DNA of 64,000 bases, taken from NCBI GenBank assembly GCA_038373865.1, contig JAXGGA010000478.1, forward strand, positions 1 to 64,000, given 5' to 3'. A model generated the notes under the pieces. It was given only the letters and a program-made list of their open reading frames with translations. It made no database searches and had not been told where the DNA came from. The DNA is from Uloborus plumipes. Lineage: Eukaryota > Arthropoda > Arachnida > Araneae > Uloboridae. This document shows positions 58,615 through 64,000 of this stretch, piece by piece (positions within the stretch are counted from its first letter, which is position 1; each line of letters opens with the position of its first letter). The translations under genes and the position numbers were made by a program.

Positions 58615-58788
58615 CAGTCGACGCTCGATTATAACGACCGTCTCCGTCCTACAGAAAACGGTCTTTATAACGAGTGGTCGCTATAAGAGGTAGTACATTG
58701 AGTATATTGGGATACAGTTGGGGATTTTCTCACCGGTCGTTATAATAGGATGGTCTTTATAACGTGTGGTCGTTATAACGAGCGTCGA

Positions 58789-58791
<3 letters not shown>
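58615..58791. mobile_element. MITE M2 (177 bp), sister of M1
   Basis: CAGTCGACGCTCGATTATAA at the left, TTATAACGAGCGTCGACTG at the right; the left TA duplication is present. Nearly identical to 2201-2376 except for a few substitutions, suggesting recent spread. Confidence 0.9.

Positions 58792-58792
<1 letters not shown>

Positions 58793-58844
<52 letters not shown>
58793..58844. repeat. (AT)n microsatellite
   Basis: An AT dinucleotide tract lies between the MITE and the next Helitron start. Confidence 0.95.
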
Positions 58845-58848
<4 letters not shown>

Positions 58849-60410
58849 ATGACGGTGTTCGTTTGTCGTTTGTACGTTTGTAACCGCTGGCCAGAAGCCC
58901 CCACAGCACCTACAGACCTGAAACTTGGCTCAAAAATTCGAACGTACCCCGCCCTCGTGCACCTCGAAGCCCAAATTTTTAATTTCGAATTAGTTATTTT
59001 TAAATTAATTAATTAGTCTCATTTTTGGTGTATCCGCCATAATTGAGGGGGGAAAACCTTCCCCCACCCCAAAACATTATATATCGTTGGAAAGGGTTTT
59101 TTTTTCTGAAAAAGAAAAGTTTTAGCACGTTTCTGTCCGTTAATTAGGACAGGAGATATTAATTAATCAAATTTAGTCAATTTTCAAGGCCTAACTCTAC
59201 GCAGAACTGAAACACTAGAGCCATTTTCCTGATCAGCTGCTCTTTTGTCCCTGAAGTTACTTTGTGGTTTAAATTTGCGTATAGATTTAAGCCTTGAAAA
59301 TTTATTCAATTTGATTAATTAATATCTCCTGTTACTTACTTAACTTTCTGTCTCTTATATTTATTTGGCGAATTGATTTAAACTTTAACATGACTTTAAG
59401 TGGAATTTAAAAGGTTGTGGAGCGCATTTGAACTAAAGGATATAATATTTTTTCTTCAGAGGAGGTTAAAGTGAATTTAAATTTATTAAGTTGACTTCCT
59501 CAAAATTCGGGGTTCCCGAAAATGTCACAATGGAACTATCATTGTTAAAAATTTAGGGATGGCTTATCAGTTCCTCTTCGCATTTGGCGTCGTAAAGTTT
59601 GGCGACAATCAGGAAATTTACCAAACCTCCCATCCAGTGAAACACTACTTTCTCCAACTCAAAGAAAAATAAAACGGTCTGGGAAGGAACAGTAGTTGTT
59701 TGCAGTTTAAAGCGTATTTTATTGCATGTTTAAAACATGTATTTAATGCCGCCATCACTAAATTTTTAATAATAATAGTTCCATTCTGACATTTTCTGTA
59801 ACACCGCTATTCAGTTAACCGGGAAATTTTCCAAACTTCCCGGCCAGTGAAATCTTGATTATTTGAGAGTCACTGTTAGATTGTAATCACTTCAAAGAGA
59901 TGGTACGAAAGACATTATATTTCTTTCCTTTTAATGTTCACATTAAAATCATGGAAGAATGGTTGTAGCTGATCTACCTGATACAATCGGTTCCCTATGT
60001 TAATAAATTTAGATTTGGCGACCAATTTTACATTGAAATTACGGTTAAATCGGTGAATTATATTAAATTTCAAGGGCAATATTGCTGTGGTCGTTGAGAG
60101 TTTTCGAAAATCTTGGCTCTACAGTTGTGTCAAAAGTTCCATTGAAACGTAAAAATTTCGCTAAAAATAAATAAGTTCCTCACACACACACGAAAAGAAG
60201 AAAAAAGTCTTTAAAACTAAAATAATCCTCGCATTGAACACTACAAACTGAAATGGCATTAAAAGTGTCATCAATATATTTTAAAAGGTCGTGCTGCACA
60301 TTTGAATTAAAGAATATAATAATTTTACTTAAGAGGGTGGAGTGAATTTAATTTATTCAGTTGACTTTCTTTACTTTTTTGCACGGGCATCGCCGTGCGG
60401 GTACTGCTAG
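58838..60410 (+). mobile_element. Non-autonomous Helitron (about 1.57 kb)
   Basis: Starts within ATATAAAGATGACGG and ends with hairpin GCACGGGCATCGCCGTGC plus GGGTACTGCTAG (CTAG 60407-60410). It is the most complete copy of this subfamily here. No Rep/helicase coding. Confidence 0.82.
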
Positions 60411-60508
60411 TATATATATATATACAAGAATTGCTCGTTTAAAGATATTAGATTTAGTTAACTTCCTTCACATTTATTGCACGGGCATCGCAGTGCGGGT
60501 ACTGCTAG
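60411..60508 (+). mobile_element. Helitron 3' end fragment
   Basis: ACAAGAATTGCTCGTTTAAAG block, then TTGCACGGGCATCGCAGTGC and GGGTACTGCTAG (CTAG 60505-60508). A short derivative abutting the previous element. Confidence 0.75.
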
Positions 60509-61012
60509 TAGTTATATAAAGTTTAGTTTCTATAGAGAGAAAGAGTTTTTTGCTATTTTATCGCTTGATTTAGCCCATTGTCTGTAGTTTCTGAACGTGC
60601 GCAACAGTGCTAAAATACTTCAACTCGTAACGGTTTTAATGACGTAATGCACAAATCACGTGACAAAAACACACCAATTTTTACACCTCATTGCACTCGG
60701 TTAATCTCTATCTAATTATTTTTACTCTTATTCAATTACGATGTACTGAAAAGATGCCGGATTAGAAATGGAAACCTGTGCAGATTTTGCTTGTACATGC
60801 GGGTATATGAAAATTCTTCTAATTTTTTATCCATCAACGTTTTCATTGATTATAATTATGTAGAGATGGGGAGACTGGGTAAATTATCATAACAGGGATA
60901 GCACTTTTGGTATCTAAAAAAATCGCGAAACTAGTCGAAGCAAAGTGCTTATCAAACGTTGTCAAAAACAATGTTGTTGAAATTTAAAATTGGACATTTA
61001 ATTTATAAAATA
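60509..61012. other. Unassigned
   Basis: AT-rich. No feature could be supported. Confidence 0.5.
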
Positions 61013-62585
61013 CTAGCGGTACCCGCACGGCTTTGCCCGTGGTATAAAATTAAAAGTTCATTTGTAAAATAATTAATATAGCAGAAAAAATACTCTATTT
61101 TAGTTATAATTCAACTACAATTCCTTCAAAGTATGATATAAAAATTTGGTATGGGCCCTACACTACTTCCTTTTACGTGTACATTTCTTAGTAGATGCCT
61201 TAAGTGCTAAAATAGTGCTTGGAGGGAGTAAGATAAGAATTCAAACATTTATATCCCTAGTTTGCCACGAAACAATGCAAAAAAATGTTTTACAATGATT
61301 AATCTCCAAAATATCGCCGATTTTAACATCATTCAGTGAATTTTTCGCAAAATATCACCAATAGCGCCAAACTGAAACCCCCCAAAAACAGTTTTTAAAA
61401 AAACCGCAAATTTGTCGCCAAATTGGCAAAATATCGCTAATAGCGCCAAATTGAGTCCAAATAAAAAAAAAATCGCCAACTTGGCGATATGTCGCCAAAT
61501 TGGCGACAAATACTTCGCGACCAAAGGCTTGGCGATATATCGCCAAGTGGTCGCGCCAATTCATCTGCATTGAAATTAACACTGATTAACTCCAAAAAAG
61601 GGGTAAAGCATCCCCTTGTGACATTCAAATGAAGCCCCAACTGGAGATGCACAAAAATAAGCCAAAAGAGAAAATAAGAACAATTTTGTTGCTCACAGAA
61701 ACCAACAGAAATCTTACCAAAATTTGAAAGAAGAAGAAAGTTTCCTTTCCCAGCTTTAAAAACAAAACAATACATTTTCCGAAATAAAACACTTTAAAAA
61801 GAACGTTGCAATGTTACAATTTATACGATATTTGGTTAATCTTTGTGCTTTGGGTACCCCTTTCTCGCTAAATGGGCGATAGACGCTCCTACTACTGTTT
61901 CTAAACGTTGCCAAAATCAATATTGCTGAAATGCGAAATCTATAAAAATGGAAAAAAAATCCGCCAAATCTTTTAATTAAGTCATTAGTATATTGGAAAC
62001 AGGGTGGCCAGAAAAATACTACGCTCCTTATTTGGGCCGAAAAAATACTACCGTAGTATCAAAAATACTACTTCTGGCAACCCTGGAAAAAGAACGAAAC
62101 AAAAATAAGTATGAACACGTAACCATAGTAACAGCATGAAAAGTTGATTTCCGTTGATAAAATAATTCATTTCATTAACCATTTTAGAATCGTTTGGCTT
62201 GCTTTACTGAAGGTAAGCCTTGAATTCCGGGATTCTAAAAACAATTGTTACAGCTCTCCTGATGATCGTAGAAACTTCGAAAAAACTTCATTTTGTGCAG
62301 AAAATTTCAAGCTTTCGAATGACATAAGACTTGAAAATGTGTATAAAATATTTCTTCCCTATTTTATCGAATTTCCGCTAAGAATTCGAATAGAAAAAGA
62401 ACGAAATGGAATTTTCGAAAAATCGCTTCGAGGTGCAAAACTACATGCTACAAACTAATTTTGTACCAAATGGCATGAAAATCGACCGAACGGTTTTGGC
62501 GCTACGCGCGTGACAGACAGACAGAAGGAAAGACAGAAGGAAAGACAGAGAGACAAACTTTCAGCTTTATTATTAGTAGAGAAAG
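61013..62585 (-). mobile_element. Non-autonomous Helitron, inverted copy (about 1.57 kb)
   Basis: Plus strand begins CTAGCGGTACCCGCACGGC (3' end reversed) and ends near TTTATTATTAGTAGAGAAAG (5' end reversed). The interior matches 33202-34899 reverse-complemented. It includes CGCCAA palindromes at 61470-61560 and the GGTTTTGGCGCTACGCGCGTG block at 62493. The 105-codon plus-strand frame at 62144-62458 is antisense to this body and incidental. Confidence 0.88.
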
Positions 62586-63130
62586 CAAGACTAAAAAATC
62601 AATTAAATGAAAAATTCTTCGCCAAACAATTAAATTAAGCCGTTAACAAAAAGCCAAATAAATAGACCAAGTACGAATCAGTGAAAAACTGCAAAAGCTC
62701 CGCTTAAATGTGAACGCAGGAGGAGCAAATATACAGCATATGCTATTTTCGCAAATTAGGGAGTTTTAGGGACATTTCGACATGTTAAATATTCCAACTT
62801 TGACTACTAGATATTGTTCAGAGACTTACAAAACACAAAAGTTCACCATTGCCGAATTTCAAAACACAATTATTGATTTTTATGGAATTTTTTAAAAAAC
62901 CCACGCGCAAAAAGAGCGTTCCTCGAAAACGAAACCAGTGACGTGGGATGGCTCTAATTTCAGCCTTTCATCCGTAACAATTACATTGCAGCTATACTGT
63001 CTTTTCATTAAAGTTTTTATTTCTATCCTTATCAATAAGTTTAAGTCTATTAATTCACTATAGAAACAAGATTTGGCAAAAGGCAATCCAATAACATGTC
63101 AGCGATGATTGTTTCAAACTTTTTGTAGCG
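62586..63130. other. Unassigned
   Basis: AT-rich. Nothing supported. Confidence 0.5.
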
Positions 63131-63600
63131 AAAACCATATTCAAATTTTTAGAGAGGCATTACTTGGCGACTTTTGTCTATTACTGGAAACCCTTAAAAA
63201 AAAATAGGGCCAGGAAAGCACGGTAAACCGATTTCCGCTCGACCTGATCACAAAGTTTCTCGTTAAAGCTTGGCACTTCGCGGTCGAAGAGCAAAAAATC
63301 CACCAGCCCTGTGACGTCATCGTCGCTAAAACGACGGCTGTGCTAAAACTTAAAGAAACTACTCGTATCTTAAATTTTTTTCCACCGATGATATTCGTGT
63401 GTGTTACTTTATCATTTAAAAATAAAATTAAACTAGCTGTCGTGGCCGTCACGAAACTTTCTTCTATATCTATCTTATGAATTCCGGTTACAAAATAAAA
63501 TACGTACTCGCCCGAGTAATTGGAGACAGTTACAATTTCCCAATTATCGTAATAACCCTGCAAATTCAGAATCAACGAGCGAAATTGGAAATCATTGCAA
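63131..63600. other. GC-richer segment with an unassigned open frame
   Basis: Less AT-rich than its surroundings, especially 63200-63350 (GACGTCATCGTCGC-type words). A 144-codon minus-strand frame at 63141-63575 shows no domain I recognise and no splice-site context. It could be a dispersed repeat, a TE remnant or a small unknown exon. Confidence 0.35.
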
Positions 63601-64000
63601 AAGCCTTGTTTAGATAAATTGCAAACATTTTATTTGTTAGTAAAAAGAAATTGGCAACAGTTAAAAATTTCAAATCATTGAAAGTTTTCAGCTGTTTTGA
63701 TAATTAAATAGCGTGAAAGCGATTTTTTAATGAATTAATTTTTCGCATTGTTGACTAAGCGCAAAGATCACCCCATCCTCCCCCTGAGGAGATTGGCGAC
63801 AAAATTTAATCGATGCTTGCTTCCATATTGAGTTAGTGTTATTCCAAATTTCATTCAAATCGCAGCAATATTTCCCGAGATACAGTAGGTGCAATGACAA
63901 AATAAGCACTTTTGATTGCTCCACCCCCCTTTGAGATATTGACACACAAATTGAATCAGCACCTATACTCAATAGGGTCTACCTATGGACCAATTTTCGT
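63601..64000. other. Unassigned right edge
   Basis: AT-rich to mixed. No supported feature. Confidence 0.4.

Noticed and set aside
62144..62458. 105-codon plus-strand frame near the right end
   Set aside because: Lies antisense within the inverted Helitron. The corresponding part of the other Helitron copy does not preserve it.

Overview
The window is AT-rich eukaryotic DNA. It holds one host gene on the minus strand, in its first 24.5 kb, followed by about 40 kb of non-genic DNA dominated by transposable elements. The organism is an animal, very likely an arthropod. A spider or other chelicerate is plausible from the gene's sequence, the large introns and the repeats (abundant foldbacks, hAT, piggyBac-like and Helitron elements, tRNA-derived SINEs), but the sequence alone does not prove this.

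Host gene (1379-24452, minus strand). Fifteen consecutive coding exons, 2697 bp in all, splice in frame with GT/AG junctions. They encode four Ig domains followed by five fibronectin type III (FN3) domains, the ectodomain of the netrin receptor family DCC/neogenin/Frazzled. Motifs such as NGSL...PDEGLYQC (Ig1), SDYFQI...GIYQC (Ig4), VQVPDKPSSLRARP (FN4) and TPMLPPVG...LKPNTQYEFSV (FN5) align directly with the family. The signal-peptide exon lies upstream (above 24452) and was not found, so the first intron may run for tens of kb and could include the whole right part of the window. FN3-6, the transmembrane segment and the cytoplasmic P motifs lie off the left edge.

Introns. They contain foldback repeats (76-647, 3005-3416), a 177-bp-class TA-flanked MITE (2201-2376), a family with ACAAGAAG and GGCTAA ends (family B, 4947-7842), a 42-bp tandem repeat (9691-9967), a TTAA-flanked element (11607-12173) and a hAT-like element with an 8-bp target duplication and a nested piggyBac-like MITE (20909-22045).

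Right part. Three TE copies lie almost end to end (family A 26405-27528, family D about 27535-28656, family B 28674-30562). A second family A copy (32988-37374) is split by a Helitron (33202-34899) and by a family C element (34923-36549). A third family B copy follows at 37760-40548. A degenerate tandem duplication (41330-46435) has three insertions whose target duplications can be read against the sister unit. A decayed Ty3-type LTR retrotransposon has one gag-pro-RT reading frame (48755-51640, minus strand). A Helitron cluster (53455-60510) and an inverted Helitron (61013-62585) complete the window.

The most unusual pattern is three inverted-repeat families (A, C, D). Each carries its own 13-16 bp motif scattered many times through its interior, which looks like repeated transposase-binding sites.
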